64,000 bases of DNA from DASSQJ01 sp963726295 (lineage in GTDB: Bacteria > Actinomycetota > Actinomycetes > Actinomycetales > Dermatophilaceae), in contig CAVSBW010000002.1 of the NCBI GenBank assembly GCA_963726295.1, positions 682,001 through 746,000 on the forward strand, written 5' to 3'. Under the pieces are notes generated by a model. The model saw only the letters and a list, made by a program, of their open reading frames with translations. It was not told the DNA's origin and ran no database searches. This document shows positions 34,691 through 44,164 of this stretch, in pieces. The translations under genes were made by a program, and so were the position numbers. Numbering within the stretch: position 1 is the stretch's first letter; each line of letters begins with the position of its first letter.

Positions 34691-35845
34691 ATGCCAGCAA
34701 CCCGGGTGATGCCGACCGAGGAGGGCCAGGACCTCATCGACCTGACCCGCGAGATCTGCGACAAGGAGCTCCGGCCCCGGGTCGACGACGCCGAGCGGGC
34801 CGCCGCCACCGGCGAGGCGTTCCCCACCGAGGTGTTCCGCACGCTCGGCGAGGCCGGTCTGCTCAGCCTGCCGCAGCCCGAGGAGTTCGGCGGCTACGAC
34901 CAGCCCTACGAGGTGTACCTCCAGGTCGTCGAGGAGATCGCGAGCGCCTGGATGAGCGTCGCGGTCGGGGTCTCGGTGCACTCTCTCACCACCTACCCCC
35001 TCGTGGCCTTCGGCAGCCGGGAGCAGCAGGAGGCCCTCCTCCCCGCGATGCTCGCCGGCGACCGGCTCGGCGCCTACTGCCTCTCCGAGCAGCAGGCCGG
35101 CTCCGACATCGCCTCGATGTCGACCCGTGCGACCCGCGACGGCGACACCTACCTCGTTCGGGGCACGAAGGCCTGGACCAGCCACGCCGGCCACGCCGAC
35201 TACTACACGACCTTCGCCCGCACGTCCGACGACGGCGGGCGGGGCCTGTCGTGCCTCGTCGTCCCGGCCGATGCCGAGGGCCTGTCGTTCGGCACCCCGG
35301 AGCGCAAGATGGGCCTGCACTGCGACACGGTGCGCGAGGTCCTCTTCGACGACGTCCGGGTCGATGCTGCCCGCCGGGTCGGCGACGAGGGCCAGGGGAT
35401 GGCGATCGCGCTCTCCGCGCTCGACGCCGGGCGCCTGGGCATCGCGGCTGCCGCCACCGGGCTCGCGCAGAGCGCCCTCGACCTCGCGGCGTCGTACGCC
35501 ACGGAGCGCCAGCAGTTCGGGCGGGCCATCGCCGAGTTCCAGGGCCTGGCCTTCCTCGTCGCCGACATGGAGGCGGCCGTCACCAGCGCCCGCGCCACCT
35601 ACCTCCACGCCGCCCGCCTGAAGGACGCGGGCCGAGCCTTCTCGAAGGAGGCCGCGGTCGCCAAGCTCGTCGCCACCGACGCCGCCATGAGGGTCACCAC
35701 CGACGCAGTGCAGGTGCTCGGCGGCGCCGGCTACACGCAGGACTTCCCGGCCGAGCGGTACCTGCGCGAGGCCAAGGTCACCCAGATCTTCGAAGGCACC
35801 AACCAGATCCAGCGGCTGGTGATCGGCCGGCACGTCCTGCGCTGA
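34691..35845 (+). CDS. Acyl-CoA dehydrogenase
   Basis: A 384-residue FAD enzyme of full family length that introduces the alpha-beta double bond into acyl-CoA thioesters. Family marks are CLSEQQAGSDIASMSTRA (FAD/substrate loop), GTKAWTSHAGHAD, FGRAIAEFQGLAFLVADM and, at the end, VTQIFEGTNQIQRLVIGR with the catalytic-base Glu position. It stands alone behind its own promoter, so chain length and pathway (fatty acid or branched-chain amino acid) cannot be told. Confidence 0.95.
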   Translation: MPATRVMPTEEGQDLIDLTREICDKELRPRVDDAERAAATGEAFPTEVFRTLGEAGLLSLPQPEEFGGYDQPYEVYLQVVEEIASAWMSVAVGVSVHSLTTYPLVAFGSREQQEALLPAMLAGDRLGAYCLSEQQAGSDIASMSTRATRDGDTYLVRGTKAWTSHAGHADYYTTFARTSDDGGRGLSCLVVPADAEGLSFGTPERKMGLHCDTVREVLFDDVRVDAARRVGDEGQGMAIALSALDAGRLGIAAAATGLAQSALDLAASYATERQQFGRAIAEFQGLAFLVADMEAAVTSARATYLHAARLKDAGRAFSKEAAVAKLVATDAAMRVTTDAVQVLGGAGYTQDFPAERYLREAKVTQIFEGTNQIQRLVIGRHVLR

Positions 35846-35900
35846 CCCCGTGTGCCCCCTCGGCAGGCGCCTAGGGTGGTGCTCGAGAGGAGTGGATGCC

Positions 35901-36380
35901 GTGCGCCACCTGACGACACTCGCCCCCGTGCTCGCCGTGGCGCTGCTCAGCGCCTGCGGTGTCGTCGGTGGGGGCGAGACCGACCCCAGCACGCCTCCGG
36001 CCGCTGCCAGCACGCCGCCTCCGTCACCGCCGGCCGGTGAGCCGACACCCGGCGAGGTCGAGGGCGCGCCGTCCGTCGGCGCCGACCTGCCGCCCGGACT
36101 TCGCCGGCGTCCGGAGGTGCAGAAGGCGATCGTCGATGCCGCTGCCCGCCTGCGGGTTCCGGAGGCGAGGATCGAGATCGCGGCCTGGTCGCCGGTCACC
36201 TGGGACGACGGCTCGATGGGCTGCCCCGCGCCGGGACGGGCCTACACCCAGGCCACGGTCGACGGGTGGCTGTTGCTCCTCCGTACCGACAGGACCCTGC
36301 TCGCCTACCACGCCGGCCCCGACGGGGCCCTGGCCTACTGCGCCGACCCGCGCGGCACGTACACCGTCCGGTCGACCTGA
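35901..36380 (+). CDS. Hypothetical lipoprotein
   Basis: A 159-residue product with a lipoprotein signal (LAVALLSAC, Cys near residue 18), a Pro/Ser/Thr-rich linker to about 60, and a small globular domain of about 90 residues. The domain has two cysteines (GSMGCPAPG and LAYCADP) that may form a disulfide. WSPVTWDDGSMGCP and QATVDGWLLLL suggest a small beta domain of the kind found in uncharacterised actinobacterial lipoproteins. GAGAGGAG precedes GTG 35901, and a TAGGGT -10-like box lies at 35872-35877. Confidence 0.8.
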   Translation: MRHLTTLAPVLAVALLSACGVVGGGETDPSTPPAAASTPPPSPPAGEPTPGEVEGAPSVGADLPPGLRRRPEVQKAIVDAAARLRVPEARIEIAAWSPVTWDDGSMGCPAPGRAYTQATVDGWLLLLRTDRTLLAYHAGPDGALAYCADPRGTYTVRST

Positions 36381-36392
36381 GCGGTCCCGTCC

Positions 36393-36449
36393 CCGGCTCT
36401 GGTCGTTCTCGCCGGCTCTGGTCGTTCTCGCCGGCTCTGGTCGTTCCCG
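36393..36449. repeat. Second 19-bp repeat array, three copies, inverted relative to the first
   Basis: Units ccggctctggtcgttctcg begin at 36393, 36412 and 36431. Reverse complemented, each holds CGACCAGAGCCGG, the core of the array at 554-667, with the same 19-bp period but a different 6-nt filler. A lone forward core, GACCAGAGCCG, follows at 36489 and could pair with the last unit. This array too lies between convergent genes. Confidence 0.85.
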
Positions 36450-36543
36450 CCCGGTCAGGGTGACATCTCACCGCCATCCCGCGAGATGGACCAGAGCCGA
36501 CGCAACACCCCGGTGCGGTCGCGGAGCACGCGGCGGACGTGAC

Positions 36544-36576
36544 GAGACCGGGCCATCTCATACCTGGCCCGGTCTC
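36544..36576. terminator. Bidirectional terminator between lipoprotein and MFS genes
   Basis: GAGACCGGGCCA (36544-36555) pairs perfectly with TGGCCCGGTCTC (36565-36576); 9-nt loop. It lies between two convergent genes. Confidence 0.75.
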
Positions 36577-36649
36577 CTACGAGGCTAGGTGGACCGGTCC
36601 CGCGGAGGCGGAAGCGACACGCGAAGGGCGGACGAACGTCTGATGACGT

Positions 36650-37996
36650 TCAGCCGTCCGGGTCACGGGAGATGCCGGGCAGCAGCGTCTCGCCCTTCTG
36701 GAGCGCGTCGAGGGCGTCGGGATGGGCGGCGTCGATGTGGGCCAGGCCCTTGCGCCGGTACCGCACGAGCTGGAGGGCGCCCAGGCCCCAGAAGAGGAAC
36801 TGCACCGACATCGCCAGCCGGAAGTCGTCGATGGTGTAGTCGGCCGGTCCCCCCGGGGCCAGGTGGTCGAGGACGACGCCGATGAGCGCGATGGTGAGCA
36901 GTGAGGCGAGGAAGCCGCCGATGTTGACCACGCCGGTGGCCCGGCCGAGCCGGCTCGAGGGGTGGAAGGTGCGCGCCAGGTCGAAGCCCACCATCGACCC
37001 CGGTCCGCCCACGGCGGTCACGACGACGAGCACGACGAGCAGCCAGAGTGGTGCCGGGCCGGGCCAGAGCAGCACGACGGCCCACGTCGACGCGATGGCG
37101 GCCACGATGCCGAGCACCAGCTGGCTGCGCCGGAACGGTACGCGCGCGGTGACCGTGGCCACCACGGGCCCCGCCCCCATCGCCGTGAACGTCATGACGA
37201 CGAGGAGCAGCGAGGCGGTGCGCGGCTGAAGCCCCTCGCTGAGCAGGAACGGGTAGCCCCAGAGCATCGTGAAGACGGTGGCCCCGAACTGGGAGGAGAA
37301 GTGCACCCAGAGCCCCAGGCGGGTGCCCGGGTTGCCCCAGATCTCGGACAGCGTCCGCCGCAGGGCCCGCAGCTTGATGGCCTCGACCGCCTCGCCCCGG
37401 TACGGCGAGTCCTTGACCACGACGAGCAGCGCCACACCAAGCAGCACCCCGACCGATGCCGCCGTCGCGAACGACCGGGTCCAGCCCCACGTGGCCAGGG
37501 CCGCCGCCAGCGGGGTGGCGGCGGCGACCGCTCCGAGCTGCCCCACCATCCCCGACAGCTGCGTGACCAGCGGCGCCTGCTTGACCCGGAACCAGGCCGC
37601 CACCAGCCGCAGCAACGACGTGAACACCATCGCGTCGCCGGCGCCGAGCAGGATGCGGGCGGTCAGCCCGACGGCGAACGTGCCGGCCACCGCGAACCAC
37701 ATCTGCCCGGCGGTCATGAGGACGAGTCCGGTGAACATCAGCCGCTTCGGCCCGAACCGGTCCATGAGGACGCCCACCGGCACCTGCATCGCGGCGTACA
37801 CGGCGAGCTGGACGACGGTGAAGGTCGACAGCTGGGCGGCACTGATGTCGAAGCGCTGAGCCGCCAGCAGGCCGGCCACCCCGAGGGAGGTCCGGTGGAA
37901 GACGGCCAGGACGTACACCGACAGGCCGACGAGCCAGATCAGCCACGCGCGGCGCCGCCCGATGGTGTGCACCTGGCGGATGACGGGGCGGGTCAC
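36650..37996 (-). CDS. MFS transporter
   Basis: A 448-residue permease with twelve predicted helices. The loop 2-3 motif VLMDRFGPKRLMFTGL is the MFS signature A, and a central cytoplasmic loop (about 190-225) separates the halves. FHRTSLGVAG in helix 1 and WFRVKQAPLVTQ are features I associate with the NNP/OFA-like sugar phosphate or anion groups, but the substrate is not decidable. The C-terminal 30 residues are hydrophilic. GTG start at 37996. Convergent with the lipoprotein gene. Confidence 0.88.
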   Translation of the reverse strand: MTRPVIRQVHTIGRRRAWLIWLVGLSVYVLAVFHRTSLGVAGLLAAQRFDISAAQLSTFTVVQLAVYAAMQVPVGVLMDRFGPKRLMFTGLVLMTAGQMWFAVAGTFAVGLTARILLGAGDAMVFTSLLRLVAAWFRVKQAPLVTQLSGMVGQLGAVAAATPLAAALATWGWTRSFATAASVGVLLGVALLVVVKDSPYRGEAVEAIKLRALRRTLSEIWGNPGTRLGLWVHFSSQFGATVFTMLWGYPFLLSEGLQPRTASLLLVVMTFTAMGAGPVVATVTARVPFRRSQLVLGIVAAIASTWAVVLLWPGPAPLWLLVVLVVVTAVGGPGSMVGFDLARTFHPSSRLGRATGVVNIGGFLASLLTIALIGVVLDHLAPGGPADYTIDDFRLAMSVQFLFWGLGALQLVRYRRKGLAHIDAAHPDALDALQKGETLLPGISRDPDG

Positions 37997-38181
37997 CGCA
38001 CGATTCTAGGAAGGGAGGTGCCACACCCTCGACCCGGTGCCGGGGTGAGCCGGACGACGGAATCCGAGGCGTCCCGACGCCCGTTCCGTGGGGTCCGGTC
38101 GGGTCAGTTGGCGAGCACCGAAGCCCCCTCTGCCCACCCCAGGGCGTCATGATGGTCCCCTCCCACACCCAGGAGGACCCC

Positions 38182-38454
38182 ATGCCTGCACGCAAGGACC
38201 CGGGACCCTCGGTCAAGGACCCGGAGCTCTACGAGTCGCTGCGAGACGACGGCGCCAGCAAGGAGAAGGCCGCCCGCATCGCCAACGCCGCCGCCAACAG
38301 CTCGCGCTCCTCGGTGGGGGCCCGCGGCGGCGGATCCCCCGCGTACGAGGAGTGGACCAAGGTCGAGCTCCAGGCGCGGGCTCGCGAGCTCGACGTCGAG
38401 GGTAGGTCGTCGATGACGAAGGACGAGCTCATCGACGCCCTGAGGAACCGCTGA
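38182..38454 (+). CDS. Small Rho_N/SAP-like domain protein
   Basis: A 90-residue basic protein. The first half resembles DUF7218-type proteins (KDPELYESLRDDGASKEKAARIANA, a helical segment). The second half, WTKVELQARARELDVEGRSSMTKDELIDALRNR, matches the Rho termination factor N-terminal / SAP-like fold, a nucleic-acid-binding three-helix motif. AGGAGG lies 5 nt before ATG 38182, a very strong SD suggesting high expression. Likely a nucleoid or RNA-binding stress protein; role unproven. Confidence 0.85.
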   Translation: MPARKDPGPSVKDPELYESLRDDGASKEKAARIANAAANSSRSSVGARGGGSPAYEEWTKVELQARARELDVEGRSSMTKDELIDALRNR

Positions 38455-38534
38455 CCACCGGATGCAGGCCGACCTGCCCCACGACGGCGCGGAGTTCGCC
38501 GGGGCGGTGTGCGCCGAGCGTCCGGCAACGGAAA

Positions 38535-38579
38535 GGCGTCCGGGAGATGCGTGCAGGGGGGTCGCACCTCCCGGACGCC
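38535..38579 (+). terminator. Terminator after the Rho_N-like gene
   Basis: GGCGTCCGGGAG (38535-38546) and CTCCCGGACGCC (38568-38579) form a perfect 12-bp stem. An inner GTGC/GCAC pairing lies in the loop. Confidence 0.75.
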
Positions 38580-38694
38580 GGATCCGGGCCGGTACCGACC
38601 AGCGGCACCGGGAACGATGAGTAATGTACAAGCAGATGTCTGAGTTCGTGCTGAGAACCGGCTACCAACACGCCGATGGTTTCGGAGGCGTGCG

Positions 38695-39384
38695 GTGAGA
38701 CTTCTGCTCGTCGAGGACGAGCGGCCGCTGGCCGCGGCGCTCGGTGACGCCCTGCGCGAGGCCGGCTGGGTCGTGGACCACGCGGAGGACGGCCGCGACG
38801 CACTGCGGATGGGGATCGTCGGCCAGTACGACGTGGTGGTGCTCGACATCATGCTTCCCGGGCTCAACGGCTACGACGTGCTCAAGCACCTCCGCGGCAA
38901 GAAGGTGTGGACCCCGGTGCTCATGCTCACCGCGAAGGACGGGGAGTACGACCAGACCGACGCCTTCGAGCTGGGCGCCGACGACTACGTCACCAAGCCG
39001 TTCAGCACGCCGGTGCTGCTCGCCCGACTCCAGGCCCTCGCGCGGCGCGGCGCGCCGGAGCGCCCGGTGGCCCTCAACGCGGGCAACCTCAGCCTCGACC
39101 CCACGACCCGCCGGGTCACGCGCCAGGGCCGCGAGATCCAGCTCACCGCCCGCGAGTACGCGCTGCTGCACCACCTGATGCGCAAGGTCGGCCAGGTGCA
39201 GAGCAAGGCCGAGATCCTCGAGAACGTCTGGGACTCCGACTACCCCGGGGCCGACAACGTGGTCGAGGTCTACATCGGCTACCTCCGCCGCAAGATCGAC
39301 GCCCCGTTCGATGCCAAGGCGATCGAGACCGTCCGCGGGATGGGCTACCGGCTCAACCCGGTTCCCGGTCCAGTGGAAGCCTGA
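38695..39384 (+). CDS. OmpR-family response regulator
   Basis: The 229-residue regulator has the receiver acidic pocket LLVEDERPL, phospho-acceptor Asp in VVVLDIMLPGLNGYDV (near 52) and VTKPFSTP, then a winged-helix domain with LTAREYALLHHLMRK, ILENVWDSDYPG, VVEVYIGYLRRKID and RGMGYRL. GTG 38695 is preceded by GGAGG. The likely partner kinase lies on the opposite strand, convergent and overlapping by 32 nt, so unlike most pairs they cannot share a transcript. Confidence 0.94.
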   Translation: MRLLLVEDERPLAAALGDALREAGWVVDHAEDGRDALRMGIVGQYDVVVLDIMLPGLNGYDVLKHLRGKKVWTPVLMLTAKDGEYDQTDAFELGADDYVTKPFSTPVLLARLQALARRGAPERPVALNAGNLSLDPTTRRVTRQGREIQLTAREYALLHHLMRKVGQVQSKAEILENVWDSDYPGADNVVEVYIGYLRRKIDAPFDAKAIETVRGMGYRLNPVPGPVEA

Positions 39385-40726
39385 CGACGAAACGGCACCA
39401 CCCCTCCGGTGTCTCCGTCGCGAGCGCCGACCCCTGGTGGGCGGCCGCCACCTCCGCGACGATCGCCAGCCCCAGGCCGGTGCCGCCCGTGCCGCGGGTC
39501 CGCGAGTCGTCGAGGCGCACGAACCGCCCGAACACCCGGTCCCGGTCGTCAGGGGCGATCGGGGGGCCGTCGTTGTCGACCTCGAGCACGGCGTCGTCAC
39601 CGTCGCGGCGCAGGGTGACCCGCACCTGCCCCTCCATGTGTCGCTCGGCGTTCTCGAGGAGGTTGCGCACCACCCGGCCGAGCCGGGCCTCGTCGCCGAC
39701 GACCCGCAGCGGCTCCACCGACACCGCCACCGGCATCCCCCGGGTGCGGAGCACACCGGTCTCGGCGAGGACGACGTCGTCGAGGTCGACGTCCGCGGTG
39801 GTGAGGACGATGGCCCGCTCGTCGGCCGAGGCCAGGGTCAGGAGGTCGTCGACGAGAACCGTGAGGCGCTCGACCTCGTCGGCGGCGCGGCTCGCGAGCC
39901 GCCGACGCTCCTCGGGTGACCGGTCCTCCCCCAGCCTCTCGATGAGGACGCTGGTGGTCGCGAGGGGGCTGCGCAGCTCGTGCCCGGCGTCGGCCACGAA
40001 GGCCCGCCGTGCGGCGTCGGCGCGCTGCAGCCGGTGGAGCACGCGGTTCATCGTCTCGGCGAGGCGGGCCAGCTCGTCACGCCCGTCGGGTACCTCGAGC
40101 CGGGTGGGCCCGTCGCGCCCCATGCTCGAGATCGCCTCGACCTGGTCGCGCAGCCGCTCCACCGGCCGCAGTGCCTGACCGATCGCGAACGTGGTGACCG
40201 CGGCGAGCAGGGCCACGAGCCCGATCGCCCCGATGAGCGCGAACTCGGCGGACTGCCCGAGTGCGGTGGCCTCCACCTGGGTGGCCACGGCGACGAGCAC
40301 GCTGTAGTGGTCGCCGGTGCTGCTGACCGCGTCGGCGGCGGCCACCACGTACCGGCCGGGAGGGAGCCCCGGGACGTCGTCGACACTGTCGATCCGCTGC
40401 TCACCGGGCCCCACCTGCCAGTTCCCGACGGGCTGGGCGGCGGCGGGGTTGCTGGTGGCCAGCACCTCCCCGGTCTCGGGGTCGACGATCTGCGCCGCCC
40501 GGTTCTCGACCGACGCCTCACCCGCGCGGAGGATGTCGTCGACCCGGTGCAGCGACACCTCGCTGCGCAGCTCGGCGACCTCGGCGCCGGCCACGTCGCG
40601 GGCGGAGGCCTCGAGCACCTGCCCGAGGGAGAGGTAGACGACCCCGGCGATGGCGATGCTCACGAGCAGCACGATCGGCATCGTCAGCGCGAGGATGCGG
40701 CTCCGTAGCCCCAGCCGGAATCGCAT
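39353..40726 (-). CDS. Sensor histidine kinase, convergent with its regulator
   Basis: A 457-residue kinase. Transmembrane helices at about 11-32 and 160-182 bound an extracytoplasmic sensor. HAMP is at about 183-235, then HisKA with the phospho-His in DAGHELRSPLATT (near 252), then ATPase boxes NLLENAERH, VDNDGPPI and GTGLGLAIV. Its last 32 nt overlap the regulator gene. Pairing is inferred from adjacency. The MAG-type linker and HELRSPL resemble actinobacterial PrrB/CutS-like kinases. Confidence 0.93.
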   Translation of the reverse strand: MRFRLGLRSRILALTMPIVLLVSIAIAGVVYLSLGQVLEASARDVAGAEVAELRSEVSLHRVDDILRAGEASVENRAAQIVDPETGEVLATSNPAAAQPVGNWQVGPGEQRIDSVDDVPGLPPGRYVVAAADAVSSTGDHYSVLVAVATQVEATALGQSAEFALIGAIGLVALLAAVTTFAIGQALRPVERLRDQVEAISSMGRDGPTRLEVPDGRDELARLAETMNRVLHRLQRADAARRAFVADAGHELRSPLATTSVLIERLGEDRSPEERRRLASRAADEVERLTVLVDDLLTLASADERAIVLTTADVDLDDVVLAETGVLRTRGMPVAVSVEPLRVVGDEARLGRVVRNLLENAERHMEGQVRVTLRRDGDDAVLEVDNDGPPIAPDDRDRVFGRFVRLDDSRTRGTGGTGLGLAIVAEVAAAHQGSALATETPEGWCRFVVRLPLDREPG

Positions 40727-40785
40727 GGACCGAGTCTAGGGACGTGCGGCGACGCCACGGCCCGCGGCCGCGCCGGCCACGGCGC

Positions 40786-42528
40786 TCACTCCGGCAGGTC
40801 CTGGATGGCCGCGCGGATGGCCTCGATCTCGTCCTGAGGCAGCGAGGGTGGGCCCACGATCTCCGACCAGGCGGTGACGACCGTGTCGTCGTAGACGTGG
40901 CCGTGACCGGCGGGCACATTCGTGGCGCCGAACTGGTCGATCGTGGCCTGGAGGAACGTGACGACCGGCCAGGCCACCATGAACGGGCTGGTGTCGGGAC
41001 CCCGGGGGTCCAGCCAGGCCGCGTAGTCGACGACCCAGCCGACCACGGGGTCGGAGTCGTGGACGAGGTAGATGACCGGCGAGTCCGTGAGCCAGGTGCG
41101 CGTCTGGTCGGTGATGTCGCGCGCGTTGGCGGCGACCCGGACGAGCGCGCCGTCGCCGTACCGCGGCTTCCACAGGGCAGAGCCCGGGTCGCGCCCGGCC
41201 TGGACCGCCTTCCAGTTCGGGTCGAAGTTCGGCGGCCCGATGAAGAGGGCACCGTCGGTGGTCGTCGAGACGTCCTCGACGCTCGTGAAGGCGCTGTCCG
41301 CCGAGAACGCGCCGAGGCTCTCGCCGAAGACGTAGAGCTGCGGACGCCGGTCCGGTGGCAGGTCGGTCAGCTCGACGCGCAGCCGGTTGATGAGCACCTC
41401 GGCGTCGGCGGCCGCCTTGTCCCGTCCGACGAGGAAGACCATCCAGCTCGGCAGGTAGGAGTACTGCATCGCGACGACCGCGACGTCACCGTGCGTGGCG
41501 TACTGGAGTGCCTGGGAGGCCTGCGGGTCGATCCATCCCCGGCCGGTGACCCCGGCGACGGCGATGGCGCCGCGCTCGAAGCCGCCGAGCGCCCGCAGCT
41601 CGCCCATCGCGAGCTCGGCCCGTTCCTCGGGGTCCTCGGCGGCGCCGAGCCCGATGTACGCGAGGACGGAGTCCTGGGCGGCGGGGTCGTCCACGACGTC
41701 CTCGATCTGCGTCGACGTCAGGCCCTGGGCGATGAACCCACGGCCCTCGCGGCCGATGCTGTCCCAAGCCACCGTCGAGCTGGGCCCACCGGATCGGAAG
41801 GGCGACTCCGGGTTGCCGGCCCATGGGTAGTCCCCCCGGTTCTCGGCCTCGAAGGCACCGTCGAGGCGCGCCAGGGCGGTGCGCAGCACCAGGCCGTCGA
41901 CGACGAGCCACACCACGCCGGCCGTGGCCAGGATCGCGAGCAGCCACGCGACGCGCGCGGGGACCACGCGTACGAGCGGCCCGAAGAGGAGCCGGGCGAG
42001 CAGCTTGGCACAGCGCCCGACGCCGAGCAGCACCGCGGCGATGAGCACGCCGAGGTACGGGCTCGCGACCCACATCCACGGCACCGACGGGTCCATCCCG
42101 AACATCTCGCGCTGGTCGATCTGCCAGGCCCGGCCGAAGAAGGCGGCGATGGGCAACCCGAGGACGGCCACAACGCCGAGCACGAGCCAGGCCATCCGGC
42201 GCGCCCCCGGGGGCAGGACCGGGAGCCGCAGGGTCCGATAGGCCCAGCCCAGGAAGGCCCCCACGCCGTACCCGACCAGTGCGCACGCCGCCACCAGCAC
42301 GGCCTGCATGGTCCACGGGCGCGGGACGAACGAGGGGGTCACGGACATGAGGGACAGGACGAGGGCGAGCAGCCCGCCGCCCAGGCTCAGCCGCCCGGGG
42401 CGCGCCCGGTGCCACCAGGGCGAGGGGCCGCCCGACGCGCTGTCGTCGCCCGCCGGTTCGGTGGCGGACGTGGCATCATCCGGCTCCGCGGAGTCGTCGG
42501 CGGGACGCTCCTCGGTCGTCACTGACAT
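40786..42528 (-). CDS. Membrane-anchored alpha/beta-hydrolase family protein (former DUF2319)
   Basis: A 580-residue protein. An acidic cytoplasmic N-terminus (1-45) precedes five transmembrane helices to about 225 and then a catalytic domain (about 260-580). The nucleophile elbow is YVFGESLGAF (Ser near 400). The Asp and His are probably in VIYLVHDSDPVVGW and AGHGHVYDD. The two-part architecture is that of the actinobacterial alpha/beta-hydrolase N-terminal plus catalytic pair (PF15420/PF10081 as I recall). Substrate unknown; lipid or wax ester hydrolysis is conceivable. Confidence 0.88.
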   Translation of the reverse strand: MSVTTEERPADDSAEPDDATSATEPAGDDSASGGPSPWWHRARPGRLSLGGGLLALVLSLMSVTPSFVPRPWTMQAVLVAACALVGYGVGAFLGWAYRTLRLPVLPPGARRMAWLVLGVVAVLGLPIAAFFGRAWQIDQREMFGMDPSVPWMWVASPYLGVLIAAVLLGVGRCAKLLARLLFGPLVRVVPARVAWLLAILATAGVVWLVVDGLVLRTALARLDGAFEAENRGDYPWAGNPESPFRSGGPSSTVAWDSIGREGRGFIAQGLTSTQIEDVVDDPAAQDSVLAYIGLGAAEDPEERAELAMGELRALGGFERGAIAVAGVTGRGWIDPQASQALQYATHGDVAVVAMQYSYLPSWMVFLVGRDKAAADAEVLINRLRVELTDLPPDRRPQLYVFGESLGAFSADSAFTSVEDVSTTTDGALFIGPPNFDPNWKAVQAGRDPGSALWKPRYGDGALVRVAANARDITDQTRTWLTDSPVIYLVHDSDPVVGWVVDYAAWLDPRGPDTSPFMVAWPVVTFLQATIDQFGATNVPAGHGHVYDDTVVTAWSEIVGPPSLPQDEIEAIRAAIQDLPE

Positions 42529-42691
42529 CGCTGCTCCGTCCCTCGGGTCCGGTCAGCATATTGAGGCGGTCACGGGAAGGCCGTGCGCCCCGGCGCCAGA
42601 CCGTGGCCGCCGTGGCGCCGGGAGGACACCAGCGACTGCGCCGTTCCGGCAGACGCCGCGGCGGCTCGCGTGCTTCGCTCGCGGGCCGGTG

Positions 42692-44164
42692 TCAGTCGCG
42701 GGGGGCGGTCCAGTGGGTGTGCACGGCCTCACCCTCGGGGTCATCGAGACGGCGGTAGGTGTGGGCGCCGAAGTAGTCGCGCTGGGCCTGGATGAGGTTT
42801 GCCGGGAGGTGGGCCGAACGCAGCCCGTCGTAGTAGGCGAGGGCGCTGGACAGCGCGGGCACTGGCACCCCGTGGGCCGTCGCCACCGCCACCACCCGCC
42901 GCCATCCCGGGCTCGCCGCCGCCAGCGCGTCACGGAAGGGCCCGGCGAGGAGCACCTCGTCGGCGCCGGACCCATCGCCGCCGTCGTGGTCGTCGAGCAC
43001 GTCGGCGAGATCCTTCAGGAGTGCCGCGCGGATGATGCAGCCGGCCCGCCAGATGCGGGCGACGGCGGCCAGGTCGAGGCCCCACCCGTTGGCCTCGCTC
43101 GCCGCCCGCAGCAGCGAGAATCCCTGCGAGTACGACACGACCTTCGCGGCGTACACCGCATCCGCGAGGTCGTCGGTCGAGAGGTCGCCGGAGGGAATCG
43201 CTCGGTCGGGGCCGGACAACAGGTCGGCGGCCCGGCCGCGCTGCGCGTGCATCGAGGAGAGCACCCGCGCCATCACCGCCTCGGCGACCAGCGTGAGGGG
43301 CCGCCCGGCCTCGAGTGCCGAGATCGCGGTCCACCGCCCGGTGCCCTTCTGACCGGCCGAGTCGAGGATGGCGTCGACCGTAGGCTCGCCGTCGCGTTCG
43401 GTGTCGCGGAAGGCCAGGACGTCGGCGGTGATCTGGACGAGGAAGCTGCGCAACGGGCCGTCGTCCCACGCGCGGAACACGGCCGCCATCTCGTCGTTCG
43501 ACATGCCGCTGGAGGCGAGCAGGTCGTAGGCCTCGGCGAGCACCTGCATGTCGCCGTACTCGATGCCGTTGTGCACCATCTTCACGTAGTGCCCCACAGC
43601 GTCGGGTCCGAGCCAGACGCAGCAGGGCTCGCCGTCCTCGGCGCGGGCGGCGATGTCGCGCAGCACCGGCTCGACGAGCTCACGGGCACCGGACGAGCCG
43701 CCGGGCATGATCGACGGCCCGTGCCGGGCGCCCTCCTCGCCTCCGGACACCCCGGAGCCGACGTAGAGCAGCCCGGCGTCCTCCGCCGCCCGGACCCGGC
43801 GCCGGGTGTCGTCGACGTGGGCGTTGCCGCCGTCGACGACGACGTCGCCCTCGTCGAGGAGCGGGGTCAGCCCGTCGAGCACCGCGTCGGTACCGGCTCC
43901 GGCCGCGACCATCGAGACGACGACGCGTGGACGGGGCAGGGCGGCGACCAGGTCGTCCAGTGTCTCGTGGCCGGTGACGGGCAGGTCGCCGGCGAGGTCG
44001 TCGACGAACCGCCGCATCGTCGAGGTCGTGCGGTTGTGCACGTGCACCTCGTAGCCGTGGTCGGCGAGGTTGAGCGCGAGGTTCTGGCCCATCACCGCCA
44101 GGCCGGTGAGGCCGACGGCCCGCACGGAACCGCTCGGAGTGGTGCCGTCGTGGGAAGTGGTCAC
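42692..44164 (-). CDS. gnd: 6-phosphogluconate dehydrogenase (decarboxylating)
   Basis: A 490-residue dimeric enzyme of the long (NADP) type, making ribulose 5-phosphate and CO2 from 6-phosphogluconate in the pentose phosphate pathway. It has the Rossmann start GLTGLAVMGQNLALN, NADP discriminator HNRTTST, VSGGEEGARHGPSIMPGG, catalytic GHYVKMVHNGIEYGDMQ, GTGRWTAISALE and a C-terminal QAQRDYFGAHTYRR. Length matches the 470-480 residue family with a 12-residue extension. GTG start at 44164. Divergent from the phosphatase gene. Confidence 0.96.
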   Translation of the reverse strand: MTTSHDGTTPSGSVRAVGLTGLAVMGQNLALNLADHGYEVHVHNRTTSTMRRFVDDLAGDLPVTGHETLDDLVAALPRPRVVVSMVAAGAGTDAVLDGLTPLLDEGDVVVDGGNAHVDDTRRRVRAAEDAGLLYVGSGVSGGEEGARHGPSIMPGGSSGARELVEPVLRDIAARAEDGEPCCVWLGPDAVGHYVKMVHNGIEYGDMQVLAEAYDLLASSGMSNDEMAAVFRAWDDGPLRSFLVQITADVLAFRDTERDGEPTVDAILDSAGQKGTGRWTAISALEAGRPLTLVAEAVMARVLSSMHAQRGRAADLLSGPDRAIPSGDLSTDDLADAVYAAKVVSYSQGFSLLRAASEANGWGLDLAAVARIWRAGCIIRAALLKDLADVLDDHDGGDGSGADEVLLAGPFRDALAAASPGWRRVVAVATAHGVPVPALSSALAYYDGLRSAHLPANLIQAQRDYFGAHTYRRLDDPEGEAVHTHWTAPRD

